A DNA stretch of 64,000 bases from Leucocoprinus leucothites (GCA_013368445.1 JAACJO010000004.1:1860001-1924000); one strand, 5' to 3'. Positions 11,043 to 23,038 are shown, counted from the first letter of the stretch. Notes: generated by a model from the sequence alone, not told the origin. A program made the numbers and translations.

Positions 11043-12568
11043 TCACAAGAAGTTAGGGATGAGCGATCTAAAGAGGCATTGTGAGAGCTAATTTAAGCAG
11101 GACACCAAAGGAAACTCACACAGCACCCATACCCACCGCAAATGCAGCGACGCCCCAGGCAAATGATCGTGTGCGGGGTTCTAGCTGGAACCTCACCCGA
11201 CGATTTGTTGCAATCTCGCGCTCACCTACTTCTGGCTCCTTGAATTCGAATTTGTACTCGGGTTCTCCCTCATCTCTAGCCCTCTTCTTCTTCGAGGCTG
11301 AAGCCAACGTCGAGGACGCCTCGTCACCGACTTCATCTCCTATCTCCTCGTGTTCTTCGTCTTCCGCCGCTTGTCTAGCCTGCTCTTCTCTCTCCCTCTC
11401 CGCTGCTGCCCGCTGGGCTTTCAAATCGGAGATCAGCCTCTTCTGTTCAAGCACATCCTCATCATGCAGTTCCTTAGCGGCCACTGCCTCCACTTTGTCG
11501 CCATCTTCATCCAGTGCGGCTTTATCGGAGACCGGAGTCATCTGTTCCGTCCGTTTCTTCGGTGTTCTTGCCGGTGTGTTGGCAGACGTCAGGGCCGATA
11601 CGGATTTCAAAGCAGGACTCTTAGCACGATTGGATCGTCGCAAAGGGGTTTTCGAAGGAGTCGTCTCTGAGACTTGGGGAGCAGGAGAGCTTTCCTTCCG
11701 ACGTTTGGGAGGGTTAGGCTGAGTTCCAGTGGGCGATGGAGTAGGTAGTGAACCTACAGCGGCGCGGTTGGATGCAGGAGAAGACCTGGACGTTGAGGTA
11801 ATCGAGAAGGTCGCACTGCCTGCGTTAGCCGCTATCGAGGAAGTTGATACCTGCTGTACAATGCTAGTGTTGGTGGTAGTGGAAGTAGCAACGGCGTTCT
11901 GATTTACTTCTGATACAGAGGCAGAAGCAGCCGCTGCTTTTGCCGACCTCTTGTAGATAGCATTAGGATCGGGTTTAGAGTTGACGACGATGTTGATCAG
12001 CGGTCCAATTGCGTACTGATCTGCCAACTCAGCCGCTAAAGTCGGTCCAACCCAAGTTCCTGCTAGACGCGTGATATGACTCTCCTTGGTTGAACCGTTA
12101 TTCCCAGACAAATCATAGTTCTCCTTGACCCATAACAGCTCAGCCCTCTCAGTCTCTTCACTTGCAAGAGGAAAAGCAGCTCGGAACATCGTTGTCAGAC
12201 TGACGGCCCCGGTATCGAACCGACGGAGTATGAAGGCGTGGCCACTCTCCTGATGAAAGGGCTGAATGAGCGGTAATGAGACCAAGTAAAGATTGGCGTA
12301 CTGTTGGGGTCTCAACCTTCAGGCGACCAACCTATACATCATTCGATAAGTATCCAATGAGATCATTGATTGCAATGTCCAAATGCACGCACAAGAATCT
12401 CCTTGCCCTGGCAATTAAGCATTTGATACTTGACCTGTGGAGGCGGGTGGGACTCGACTGTAATTACGTGAGCCGTTGCAGCAATAAGGCAGAGAAAGGA
12501 AAAAAAAACATACTGATGTGCTTTATCTTGGGATTAGCATATCTAACGGGAAGCTGTGGCCTAGCCAT
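11043..12568 (-). CDS. bqt4: Bqt4-like inner nuclear membrane protein with APSES-type DNA-binding fold
   Basis: Five exons give 434 codons: 12568-12514 (MARPQLPVRYANPKIKHI), a second exon with VKYQMLNCQGKEIL, a third with VGRLKVETPT, 12249-11120 (SGHAFILRRFDTGAVSLTTM, FRAAFPLASEE, LAGTWVGPTLAAELADQY), and 11067-11043. The first 130 residues match the KilA-N/APSES-like domain of the fungal Bqt4 family, which tethers telomeres to the inner nuclear membrane. A Ser/Thr-rich linker, a basic TPxK segment (possible nuclear localisation) and an acidic coiled coil (KRLISDLKAQRAAAEREREE) follow. The C-terminus is hydrophobic (SFAWGVAAFAVGMGAV), a tail anchor. A strong donor GTGAGT at 11119 and a 52-nt intron add SLIPNFL to the anchor; without this splice the protein stops at 11116. 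All phases agree. Confidence 0.88.
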
Positions 12569-12883
12569 TGTGGACGACAACGCGCAGGGCGTGACAAACG
12601 ATGAGGAGGAGGGTCGCAACCGCGAGGGGCTTGTTGGCACTTGTTGATTTTGCAAAACACACCCCAGCTTTTCCCACGATAGGAATTAAACAAACCACGC
12701 GGCGCCTCGTGCAAAACCTGCATGGACTGCAATGTTGATGGCCATCCGTTTTCTAAACAACCGTACCTGTCGCTCGCCAGTCTATCCATGTGAACCATAT
12801 GCCAAATCTCCCACATGTGCCCCGCGCTCCTGCTTTTCGACAGCCCGCAGACGCGGTGGCCAACCCCAGATACAAAAATAGAC
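12569..12883. other. Intergenic: promoter of the Bqt4-like gene and 5' flank of tRNA-Ala
   Basis: No additional gene is supported. Region lies between the minus-strand Bqt4 start and the tRNA-Ala on the plus strand. Confidence 0.4.
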
Positions 12884-12972
12884 GGGCACATGGTGTTAGT
12901 TGGTTATCACGCCCGCTTAGCATCAACGGAATCCCTTGCGGGCGGTCCCCTGTTCAATTCCGGGTGTGTCCA
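12884..12972 (+). tRNA. tRNA-Ala (AGC anticodon) with a 14-nt intron
   Basis: The acceptor GGGCACA pairs with TGTGTCC (one G-U), discriminator A. The D stem is GTG/CAC and the anticodon stem CCCGC/GCGGG. Anticodon AGC sits at 12919-12921 after TT, then A37, then an insertion at 12923-12936 at the canonical intron position. An A-box-like TGGTGTTAGTTGG is present. The T stem (CCCTG/CCGGG) has one T-C mismatch and the B box is GTTCAATTCC, so this copy may be slightly decayed or carry a correctable mismatch. A run of seven T lies about 30 bp downstream, a Pol III terminator. Introns in Ala tRNAs are unusual compared with budding yeast. Confidence 0.82.
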
Positions 12973-13323
12973 ATGCAATATCCTGAAGTTATTATGCACT
13001 TTTTTTGCTCCTGTACTTGCCGCACCCCCTTGACCACAATAAGCAGCATTTTGATATCGATTACTCGCTTTCATTTTTTGCATCCCCACTACCCCCCTCG
13101 ACAATGACCCACCACCCTCGGGGTTGTAAATATTTCTAGGCATGTGCCTAGCTGTTCTTCAGAAAATATTGAACGACGGTTAATCTCGCTGTGACAACAA
13201 GTAATCAGATCCTCGGTCACAGGCCTCACGTCTACTTTCAGAGCGCACATATTTTGTATTTTACCACATTTCAAGAGCAGTGAAGGGCTTCTGCATCTAC
13301 CGGATACATAAATCAATTCACAT
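12973..13323. other. Intergenic: tRNA-Ala terminator and 3' flank of phosphofructokinase
   Basis: Contains the T-run near 12998-13005 that can end the tRNA-Ala transcript. The rest is the 3' flank of the minus-strand phosphofructokinase. No further gene is supported. Confidence 0.5.
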
Positions 13324-16300
13324 CTAGATACCTAAACTTGAGCTCTTCAATTCATCTCTTCTTACACCAAGGAACTGTTGTTTTGCTCCAAGATTCTCCG
13401 TTAACTCCTTAATACCAGACCACCAAACCTCCTTGCCTCTTCTGTTCACCATGTCCGCATGTTTGTGCATCACTTGCACAGGCACCCACTCCAATGAACT
13501 TGACTGAATGGTGATAACTGCAGCAGTTTCAGGACTCGCGATTCGCTTTTGGCCTTGTTCCAAAAGGGTCTGGTGGTGTAGCTCCAAGAAAACCATACAC
13601 TTGAGTGAAAGGCGGACGGCACGGGCACGATCTAGCGGTGAAGGTACGCCTCCTTGCAAGGTGTGGCCTAGAGATGCTGATCGAGCATCGAAGAGGTTAC
13701 CACCCTCCTCCTGGAACATTTTGGTGAGGACAGAAGTGCTGTATATATTTGACGAGGCTTCATTCCTGCACATAGTTAGCACACAAAACAGTCTGACTGT
13801 CGATGATCACGTACTTAATAATGATGCGACCCTCTCGCCTGCCCTTCACATCATAAGTATAACGAGTCCTCAAGAACCTAACATCGCGGCGGAGCATGTC
13901 GAGGGTGATGGGCTCCTCTGGGGTATATACTAATGTTGCTCCAGTCTACGGTGTGCGTTAGCTGAGGGTCATGCGGATAGATGTTCTGAACTTACAGCTA
14001 GAGCACCCATCGTAGCGATATAGCCGCACTTTCCTCCTTGCGTTTCAACCACAAACACACGGTCACGACTGGCACTAGCACTCTGCTTAATAGCGTCGCA
14101 GGCGCTCACTAGTGCATTCAAACTGGTATCGCTTCCAAGGCTGTACTCAGTCATGGGCACGTTATTGGATATTGTTGCTGGAAGGTGGACCATGGGTATA
14201 TGGAAAGCAGGGTAGTGCTTACGACCTTCCTCAAGTTGCAACAGTGCGTGGAAGCCTTCAAATCCTCCGATGATGACAAGAGAATCGAATCCATATTTCT
14301 GGAATTGAGATGCCACTGTACCGATATCGATCGAGGGCAAGAATCGATTTGTTCCAAGCTCGGATCCTCCACGAGCGCTCCAAGCATCAACGCCTAACCA
14401 GGAGAGTTCATCAACAATATCGTCCAAGAGACCACGGAATCCGTTGTGTACGGCAAGGGGAGTGTGGCCTTGACGGATGCAATAACGAGCAAGTGCACGC
14501 GTAGCTGCGTTCATACCACCTGCAGGAGCGCCCATACTGGAATCACGATAAGTATACACGAAGTGTGAATCTACCTTTTAACTCACTGGATAATGCCGAC
14601 GCGCATCCTCTGGGTGTAGTCAGTACTCCGGAATCAATCTCAGTGGAAGGAACCTACTTGTTCAGGTGCAATTTGAGTGTGCTCATCAAATAGGGAGGCG
14701 ACAGACGAGAAAGCCTCGAGATATTCGACAAACTCAGATCCACGAGCGGACAGTGCTTTCTCGAAATCTTTTGCTTTGACGGCCCGAGCGACGTCTCTCG
14801 TCTATTTCTTATGAGCCTAAAGATCATCAAAGCAAAGGTTTGAAACGAACCTTCTCAACGGCCTCCATGAGCGGTACACGGATAATCTTATTTTCTTGAA
14901 TACCGATCATATAGGAAGGCGTTCCAGGTGTGGCCTCGAGAATTGCTTCCACGGCTTCAACGCCTTGAAGAGTAGGCTGTGGTCACAGTTGATAAGATGG
15001 ATGCGCCTATGGTGAAGATCCCTCACTCACTAAGATACGATCCATTGCACAAGGAGGACCACCGCGTTGGGTATGACCAAGCGTCGTCACCCGCGTATCC
15101 AGCCCGAGACGATCAGTGAGAACATCCTTGATGTATTCGGCTCGTATAGGGTTTAATTCTGCATCATGAGCTCCTTCGGCGACGATGACGATAGTCTTGC
15201 GTTTTCCAATTGAACGGTGCTAGTAAAAAGTGTTAGCTACAACAAAAACCTTAGAACAAGTGGATACCAACCTTCTTGATCTCTGCGCAGAGTTCGTCTT
15301 CCCATGGATTTGCCTTCGGAGGTCGTTCCGGGATAAAGATGAAATCAGCGCCACCACTATTGCGCGGATGAGATCAACATATTCGAACATGAATGGCGTA
15401 GGACCCACGCAACGCCAGCCAACACAGCGAGCCAACCACAGTCCCGACCCATAACTTCAACGACGAAAGCACGAGAGTGACTGTATGCAGTCGAGTTGAT
15501 GTTGTCAATGGCTTCACAAATGCGCTGCAGCGCAGTGGGTGCACCAATAGTGAGGTCAGTCAACGACATGTCATTATCAATTGAGCCGACCAAACCACAG
15601 ATGCGAAGATGGGAGTGCTTTTGGAGTTGTACATCAGAAATGGTACCTGGGGAAGATAGAAATTATCTGAGCCACAGAGGCGCACATATTGACGATTGAG
15701 TTTAACCTTGGTTGTGTAGTTCCTGGATAAGGCCCGGCCATTCCGACCTGAAGACATCGGCGCCGGTCAGGGAGCCATCACCACCACAAACAACGATGGC
15801 GTCAATTCCTTCTTTGATTAAATTGTGGGCTGCGGCGAGACGGCCCTCATGGGTCCTGAAAGTGGCCGAACGTGCTGTACCGATCAGAGTACCTCCCTAG
15901 TGACCTGTCATTAACCATTCGAAAAAAAAAAGTCAGATTCAATTGACGCACCTGAGAGTACCATCCTCTGACATCATCCCATCCAACTCGAACAATATAT
16001 CGGCCTTTGAGGGTACGGCCACCAACATATTCACTCGTCCCATCCTTCAAAAGGTCTCCATCACCAAATCTGAGGTTATGAATGAGGTTTCGGTCAGGTT
16101 TACGCCCAGGAAGAAGCGGTTGGGTCTCTTTGTTCTCCTTTTCGGCTGTAGCAGCATCGTTTAAAACTGCAGCTTCTGCAGTTGCATTCACGACTTCAGC
16201 CTGTTCGTCAGCTGCCTGGGTATTACCCCGGACAAGGCCTTCGTAGCCTTCACGAACAACCCACATTTCACAGCCTCTACAGCAAGATTCAATCAGACAC

Positions 16301-16415
16301 CCTAAGTTGAGGTCCACCAGAGTTCTCACTTAAGAATACCAGATCGGACGACGGAACGCACGACGGCGTTCATGCCGGCGCTATCGCCACCTGAGGTGAG
16401 AATGGCGATCTTCAT
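13324..16415 (-). CDS. pfk1: ATP-dependent 6-phosphofructokinase (eukaryotic two-domain type)
   Basis: Phosphorylates fructose-6-phosphate to fructose-1,6-bisphosphate, the committed step of glycolysis, in the cytosol. The ATG at 16415 opens [20 protein letters not shown], the nucleotide-binding start. Later exons carry [37 protein letters not shown] (ATP/Mg site), [16 protein letters not shown] (catalytic Asp loop) and [13 protein letters not shown] in the catalytic half. The regulatory half has [33 protein letters not shown] and [18 protein letters not shown]. It ends at 13324. About nine introns are needed. A segment of roughly 90 residues, acidic then Gly-rich, lies between LVRGN and GGTLIG; parts ([28 protein letters not shown]) look like the fungal allosteric-subunit insertion. 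Family certain; some internal exon edges approximate. Confidence 0.94.
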
Positions 16416-19014
16416 GTTGAGGTTGTCAGTAGGGCGTTAGTATCAAGAGGCGGGGACGGAGGCGGCAGGAATGATCGGAGGGAATGGAGAAAGTGGATGT
16501 AAAAGCAGAAAAGAGAGTAGGGAGAGGAGATGAAGAGGAAGTGAAACAGTAGTGTATGTGATCAATGATAACCAACTTGGGGTCGCGCCTCTTTAATCAC
16601 TTTCTCGTCTCCGCCCTCCGTAGCCCTACACCCGGTTCGTGCGGTGATACAGCCTGATACGTTCTGGTGTATGTACCTGAATCGGCTGCCACGGACCAAT
16701 TTCTTCCCGCAAAGTCGTTGCTAAAACTCGACGTTGGAGAAAAAAAAAAGCAACATTCTCGCATGTTCGCTCCGAACATCCAGACTCCGGATGAGCAGTG
16801 GCCTAGCTGGGCCGATGATGTACTGATCTCAAATTGTCGCCATCATCGCCATCGGCCCTGGGCCTGGGTGGTTCTGAAAGATCGTATATCAACAGGGAAG
16901 GCGATTGCCGAGGCCACTTTGCAATCAACGTTCGCGCACCTTTCGTGCAACTTAAGAGTCTTACTCGCTTGCTGCGATGCTGACACAATGACTTGTGGGA
17001 AAGAGCAGACTTTTTTAAATTCTTACATGAAATGCTACTCTGGGCTTCTTTCTCAGATCTCCATCATAAATACCACAGTTATCTGGACTTGCTGAATCTC
17101 AGTGGATTATATTCAGCACATGTGACATACAGCTTGAAAGCTTGTTACTGGGACATTCTATTTTGATGACTGGACTGATAATGATGAGATGCAACAATAT
17201 GGGGCTTGCGGAGTGGTCTCTTGTTGAGACCTCGATGGAAAGTCTGGGCTCAAAAATTCAGCTTCGAGCTCTTGACTATGAAAATGCTAGTGAGCTTACT
17301 GTGCGCACCAACGAATACGAACCAGAAGAATACAAAGCACCTGGCATCTTAGAAGAGGCCCTGAAACCAGAAAAACAACACAGAGATAAGGAAGATGGGG
17401 CACTCGTTACGATAATCAGTCTGGGAACACGTGAAACGGCGGTGGCGTTCAAGTATATTGAATAGTTATCTCACTTCTTCAGATTTCTAGAAAAAAAAAA
17501 GGTTTCCAGGCTCACACTCTAGGTGCCTGTGGTGCGCTGGAAGAGTCACAGGGGCGGATTTTTGAAGGTAAGTTTAATGAACATTGTGCATGCAAAGTTT
17601 ATAATTAGTAGATGACGTCGTTCCCACCCTCTGATAAAGTACGCACACACATAAGTGGTGAGTAAAGACTATATAACGGATCCTCAAAGAGTATCTTCTA
17701 ATGATGCTCCGAAGTGGGGGATGGGGAAGTAGAACCTCTGGGCTAGCCATACACGTCTTGAGACTCCTGTTGATGTTTGCGTATTTGTAGTAGGTAGAAC
17801 ACCACAAAGCACCTCAAAACGTGCCGATGATGGAGCCCAGTATGAATTTACGGTATGTGGGGTGATATAGTACCGATGTTGTGTCACGCCGTTGAACGCC
17901 GGTGGGTTTTGATCAAGCGCTTGAAGCTCCAAACAAAATCCCAGGTCGAGCGTCAGAATGCTTGCGAATTTGCGAGGAAAGCGGAGTGTTACTAAATATG
18001 AGTCGAGAGCATGCAGGAGTGCAGTGAGTGTCACTGTGCCTTGTGTGATCATCAGTACTTGACCAGTACAGATAGACATGAAAGTTGAATGGGACCGGCT
18101 GACAGACCGACAGGCAGGAGAACGATTCTCAGAGGTATATTGGCCCCCGGCCGCCGATGAATCGATGAAGGCGCGTGACAGAACAATTCTCTGATTTTTG
18201 TGACTTACGGCGTACACGCCTGATTTGTAGAGGCAAAAGAAGTGGGGTACGGGCTTCGAAGTCTCGCATAACGGGATCTTCGGCAAACCTCTAAGGTTGA
18301 GCGAAATATATTATGGGTTATTGAAGGTGTGGCTCGGCCGATAAGCGATTCAAAGAACTATTGTGATCCCGAGAAATAGTACTTGTAGTTCCCCTCGACG
18401 TCAGCCAAGATTTGATGATGAGAGTGCTTTAATTTTGGCCGTGGTGGAGTGCGCAGACCGTAAATGTCATATTTATAATCTCATGGCGGTATTTATCGAC
18501 CACAGCTTGGCTGTTAAACGCAACACAGAGTAGGTAGGACGAGTTTGTTGACTTGTCAAATAAACTTGTTCAGCGTCAGGGAGCAGTCTCAAGAAGGAAA
18601 CTTGCCATTGTTTCGGACCGCAGGCAATTTGGAGCCTCCCCACCTGGCCGGAGATAGAAGTCATCGGCGTCTTCTGTGAGAGATAAGCCGATGAAGGCGT
18701 ATTGATTCTTGAAGTGTAGCATGGTGTTTTGGAGGCAGTAGAGTGGAGCTAGTAATTAACAAGCGTGTTTGTACCTGGTCAGAGCAAACAAGGCGAAATT
18801 TGAGTTGCGTAGATATAGTTATTCCGCCTCTCCTGTATCCTCCCTCGGCCTCACCTGGATGGTGTGCACCATCTCTTTCAACCTCGCCACTGACTTTGCC
18901 CAATTTCTGCCCCCACAGTTCTTCCCTTCTACAGTGATCCCAGCCGGTGAGTTATCCCACGACTTGCACAAACTCACGTTCTTGGAGCTTACTGGCTCGT
19001 ATAACACCAGCACC
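16416..19014. other. Gene-poor interval between phosphofructokinase and F-box gene 1
   Basis: 2.6 kb without a gene I can support. Open frames at 16667-17095 (+), 17142-17465 (+) and 17684-18286 (-, 200 codons) all begin at non-ATG codons; the last has an internal ATG giving a chain with no recognised motif. One of them could be part of a spliced hypothetical gene. The first few hundred bases are the phosphofructokinase promoter (T/C-rich when read on the minus strand). No transposon ends, long repeats or RNA genes were seen. Confidence 0.45.
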
Positions 19015-20619
19015 ATGAAGCCCCTGGCATTGAAACCGAGACGAGCGATTAGCGCATACCCCCCACGTAGGAGTGAATCAGCCGCGCAGCCTGAAGACTT
19101 CGAGCACAGCGAGGTCAACACCGAGGACAGCCCCACGAATAGTTTGCGAGAATCTTGTCAGATTGGGCCGATGAGCCGACTACCGGCCGAACTGCTCGCC
19201 CAAGTTTTTGAGCACTGTCTCTCCAGCGACGTCTTTCCTGTGCCTGCGTCGTCACAGGCTCCTTTGCTCCTTGCACATACGTGCTCCCGATGGCGCGCAG
19301 TTGCACTGTCGACGCCGTCCTTGTGGTCGAGACTTCATATAATCTATAGGGATCCGTCTCTCGACATTCCCATGGCTTCAGACTGGCTCCGACGTTCTGG
19401 CTGTCTACCCCTTTCCATCTCCATCTCTATCGACTTCAACGAACAACCAGCTCAGGAAATTCTCGACGTTGTTTGCAGCCACTCGCCACGCTGGAGACAC
19501 ATCCGGTTCGAGTTCCGTGGTCTCTACTGTCCACCCATGTATTCCCTGTCCCTTGCGGAAAACAACACACCCCTTCTGCGTGCCTTCGATTTTGATGCTC
19601 GTGACATTAGTTCTGCCAATATCACGCCAATAATTTCTCTTCTCAGCGCCGCACCTGAACTCCGTGAGGTGACATGGGTCGATGATCTGGCCGACACGCG
19701 TCGACTAATGGAACTTCCCCTTTCTCGCCTCACCCTCCTGTCCATCACTATGACCCACGGGACTCTCGATTACCTTGAGCTCCTTGACCAGTGCTATAAC
19801 CTCGAACATATCCGCATCACTCGGCCCCGCCCGGGAGATACCCGGTTGCCGCGGGAGCCACTCGTCCTCTCCAAATTGACGTCTCTCAACATTGCGTACG
19901 ATCTGACCGCGATCCTAGATTCCTTGGTGCTGCCTGCGTTAAAGCATGTCCGAATCCACTCCGAAGGGCAGACGGGTCGGAGTACGGGGCGGAGTATAGG
20001 CGCAGGTGGAGGGGTAACCGAGGGAGTAGGAAGTGGGATATGGTCACCAGTGAGCTTTCTGTCACTCGTCGAGCGTTCGTCGTGTACTATCGAGTCCTTA
20101 TGGCTCGATACACCCATGACAGAGACTTGTCTTGCAGAGTGTCTTGAAATGACAACCTCATCTTTGACCAAGTTGACTGTCGCTGGCGTTCTCGTCACTG
20201 ATAAGTTACTTTCGAGCCTAACATGCTCACCTGTATCCCCACTTTTATCTGTACCTTCCTCTTCCCACCCCTCTTCATCTGGTTCTTCGCCCTTGTGCCC
20301 ATCGTTACAGGAGATTAGCCTAAATACCCGAATATCCTCTTCACCGGGCATTCTCCTGCAAATGGCTCAATCACGTCTGATACCAAAACCGGATATGGAG
20401 AATGATATATTTTATCTTCGTATCTGGGATGGCCATAAGGACCTGCAGTCTCTCGTGTCACTGCGTGAGGAACACTGTTCACCTTCGAGCACTTGTAATT
20501 TCAAGCTGGGTGTGTTAGTGCCCCCACGGAACGCGTTTTCTGGTCTTTCGGGGTTCCCATCGCGACTCCGTCCGAGGAGACACCTCAGCGGAAAACGGCG
20601 AACGTGCCAGAGTCGATGA
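19015..20619 (+). CDS. F-box protein 1 with leucine-rich C-terminal region
   Basis: Intronless, 534 codons from the ATG at 19015 (context ACCATGA); an in-frame ATG at 18859 would add 52 residues of poor quality. About residues 50-100 form an F-box: MSRLPAELLAQVFEHC, then LAHTCSRWRAVALSTPSLWSR. The remainder has regularly spaced Leu-rich segments (LPLSRLTLLSITM, LDQCYNLEHIRI, LSKLTSLNIAYD, LPALKHVRIHSE) like the degenerate LRR of agaricomycete F-box families. A Ser/Pro-rich loop (SVPSSSHPSSSGSS) follows. Inferred role: substrate receptor of an SCF-type (SKP1-cullin-1) ubiquitin ligase; the substrate is unknown. Such genes are heavily expanded in mushrooms. Confidence 0.85.
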   Translation: MKPLALKPRRAISAYPPRRSESAAQPEDFEHSEVNTEDSPTNSLRESCQIGPMSRLPAELLAQVFEHCLSSDVFPVPASSQAPLLLAHTCSRWRAVALSTPSLWSRLHIIYRDPSLDIPMASDWLRRSGCLPLSISISIDFNEQPAQEILDVVCSHSPRWRHIRFEFRGLYCPPMYSLSLAENNTPLLRAFDFDARDISSANITPIISLLSAAPELREVTWVDDLADTRRLMELPLSRLTLLSITMTHGTLDYLELLDQCYNLEHIRITRPRPGDTRLPREPLVLSKLTSLNIAYDLTAILDSLVLPALKHVRIHSEGQTGRSTGRSIGAGGGVTEGVGSGIWSPVSFLSLVERSSCTIESLWLDTPMTETCLAECLEMTTSSLTKLTVAGVLVTDKLLSSLTCSPVSPLLSVPSSSHPSSSGSSPLCPSLQEISLNTRISSSPGILLQMAQSRLIPKPDMENDIFYLRIWDGHKDLQSLVSLREEHCSPSSTCNFKLGVLVPPRNAFSGLSGFPSRLRPRRHLSGKRRTCQSR

Positions 20620-21510
20620 GATACCTTGTCGTTGTGGTGGTTTTTTGTGCTCTTTTCGTAGTGTTGAACTGGGAAGAGAGAGGAAAGAGAGGGGAGTGAA
20701 GAGGAAACAAAGAAAGGCGTTTTCGGAGAAATACCAGCGCGCTTCTTTTATCATAGATCCCCCAAACCCAGGATATACCACTATTTCCACTTCAATGCCT
20801 TCTCGCGCCCCTTCATTTCCGCCCGACTTCGTCACTTGTCATTATTTCAAATCGACACTTTCCTCTTTGTCATGATCCGTCCTGATTTTTCGACACCATT
20901 CACTTTTCGAGCAACTGAACCATCGATCCTTCTCGTGATCCCATCATCGCCACATACCCTTCGTATCTTCCGCAGTCCTTTCTCGAGGTTCAACCATCAC
21001 AGGTATTCATGCAGAAACGATAGAATTTTTGTTTCTCGGTTTCCTGTTACAAAATCGTTCTCTAGCACGCCAGCACAGTATTTCCTGATCCGTGCACTAT
21101 ACGGAATATCCCCTTATACCCATTTCTCTGAAGTCTCCCAATTCTCTCAGCACCTGCACTTTTGCCAATTGGGTATCATCCTGTAGATAGTTCTCCGAAT
21201 CATGTAGTATATCCAACAGTAGAATAAATACCCTTTTCGTAGGGTTTGACACGCACAATCTTGTCCAAAGCCATGAAGGGGCTCAAGTAATTGCCAATCT
21301 CCAGAAAGCAGGTTTGCAAGGCAGTTATCAGATGGCTCTTGCAGCTCTGGTCAATGATAAGAATAGTCTGGATTGCACAAGAAATTGCAACACAACGATG
21401 AACAATTATCTAATAAGATCCTTGAAAGAACGTTACAAAAAATACAAAAATACAGATAGTATCCGATCATACTTTCCACGTCATTCATCAGGGAAAAACA
21501 AGAGCAGTCA
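20620..21510. other. Intergenic between converging F-box 1 and paraoxonase-like genes
   Basis: Holds 3' flanks of both neighbours. An open frame from about 20872 to 21186 (+) has an ATG but an unremarkable Ser/Phe-rich translation and no splice context; I regard it as chance. Confidence 0.5.
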
Positions 21511-23038
21511 TCACGTAGACGTAGATTTACCAGGCCTGCAAACCATTGCACCCTGGGGCGCATACAAACCACTAACATAGATGTATCCGGTAAGGGAATC
21601 CTTTAATCCAGTGGCACTGGTCGAAAACCCAGTGCCATTGCTCTGGAAGACCGTCTCCACTGTATATCCCTTAGGTATCGCAGCGAGGGGAACCTTCTCA
21701 TTGGCAGAGAAAGGCGCTTGTGTGTCATATGAGGTCGCATTGGCGTCTGTTTCAGATCCTTTGGTGATAGACACGATCCAACTTTGACCAACGGCGCCGG
21801 GCTTGTTGGCAGCAACATGAACGACAGATGGGAAATGCGGGTGCCCAGAAACGATGAGCTCTGAGGTCTCGTCGTTGTGTGACTCGGGCGCGTAGTACCT
21901 GATGTTGTCGGGGCAGAAAGGTACAGGTATGGCGGTTTTGTAAGTCAGCTTGTTGGTAGCTTTGTCACGGGTGTAGAAAAGAACTCTATTCAGAGTTGTT
22001 GATGCGATAGCGAGTTCGCCTCCACCAGGAGAGAGCGAGACACCGTTGGAGAAGGGGATGAATGGTGCCTCAATCGTATGCTCTTTGATTGTGGGAATAG
22101 AAGGTGGGGAGGAGGGAGGGTTCAGAGTTACGTGCGCAACGAAGCTGAACGGGAGGCCGAGAATTGTTTCGGTAATGGGTACGAATTTACCGAGGATAGG
22201 AAGACGACGTGTGAAGAGGTGGTCGTTAGAAACGTAAAATGAGTCTGGGGAAGTGAGGGCGAGAGCATTAGGAGAAATGAACCAAGGGTGGGAGATGGTA
22301 CGAATATGAGTTGCAGTATTGACGTCGCTGGGATCCAAAAGGAACTGTTCGATAACGGTACGTGCACGCGCGTGGTTCACCGCATACAGGTAGGATCCGT
22401 TTCCACCATAGGAGGGCCAAATCTCGATACCAAGAGGATGGAAGTCATGTCCTTCGGGATAATTTTTCAGCTCGAGCTTGCGAAGTTCAGGTTTATGGGC
22501 TTTTGTGGAGGGTTGGGGGATTTCTTCAGGAGTCTTTTTCACTGTACCTCTAATCTTGTCGAGTATGCTTGCGGCCTTTTCTTTCGCCCCAGTCGGAGGA
22601 GAGCCCGCACCTACGTTGGCAGTGTTTTCGGTGAGTTCAGTGTACAACCAGAGAGTCGCACGAGGGTTTGGGTCGCGCAACGGGCCCATGACGGTATTCC
22701 AGTTATGACGGTTAAGGTCACAACCAAGCACCAGCCGGCGCTCCTTGAGTTTGCCCGAGGTATCGTGGAGATCCCAAAATGCAGCATCCTCACATGACGC
22801 AATTTCTGGTGTGGCGGCAGAGCCGATATCTTTGCAGTCGGTATCGAAATTACCGCTAAAGACGTAACCTTTCGGCAATGGAGACTTGTTGAGGATCGAA
22901 TTTCTAATAACCTCTCCACTTCGGTAATATATCACGCCCTAGATTTCGTTGTTGTCAGCATGGTTGTGACAAGGCTGATGATGGCACCCTTACTAGTACG
23001 AGCGCCAGTAATGCAAACACCCGGGAAGACGAGGTCAT
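21511..23038 (-). CDS. Paraoxonase/arylesterase-like six-bladed beta-propeller protein with N-terminal membrane anchor
   Basis: Two exons, 23038-22994 and 22938-21511, give 490 residues. Exon 1 encodes MTSSSRVFALLALVL and joins to GVIYYRSG, forming a signal peptide or anchor. The body follows the paraoxonase (PON) family: DFHPLGIEIWPS and LYAVNHARARTVIEQF correspond to PON 'NPHGIS...VVNHPGSSSTVEVF'; SPDSFYVSNDHLF to 'GPEHFYGTNDHYF'; FSNGVSLSPGGGELAIAS to 'ANGINISPDG'; CPDNIRYY and SGHPHFPSV to 'VDNISV...GCHPNG'. The Asn/Asp calcium ligands in these blocks are largely kept. Family members hydrolyse lactones and aryl esters; substrate here is unknown. Expected in the secretory pathway or facing its lumen. 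A linker of about 40 residues (Lys/Pro/Glu-rich) interrupts the propeller before the HPLG block. Confidence 0.8.

Noticed and set aside
16667..18286. Several 100-200-codon frames in the gene-poor interval
   Set aside because: They begin at GTG or TTG, show no domain and have no consistent splice partners; lengths are within chance for this amount of DNA.
20872..21186. 105-codon frame with ATG after F-box gene 1
   Set aside because: Low-complexity Ser/Phe translation with no signal, domain or splice context; best explained as 3' flank.
22288..22797. 169-codon plus-strand frame
   Set aside because: Antisense to the paraoxonase-like exon, which has clear family motifs.
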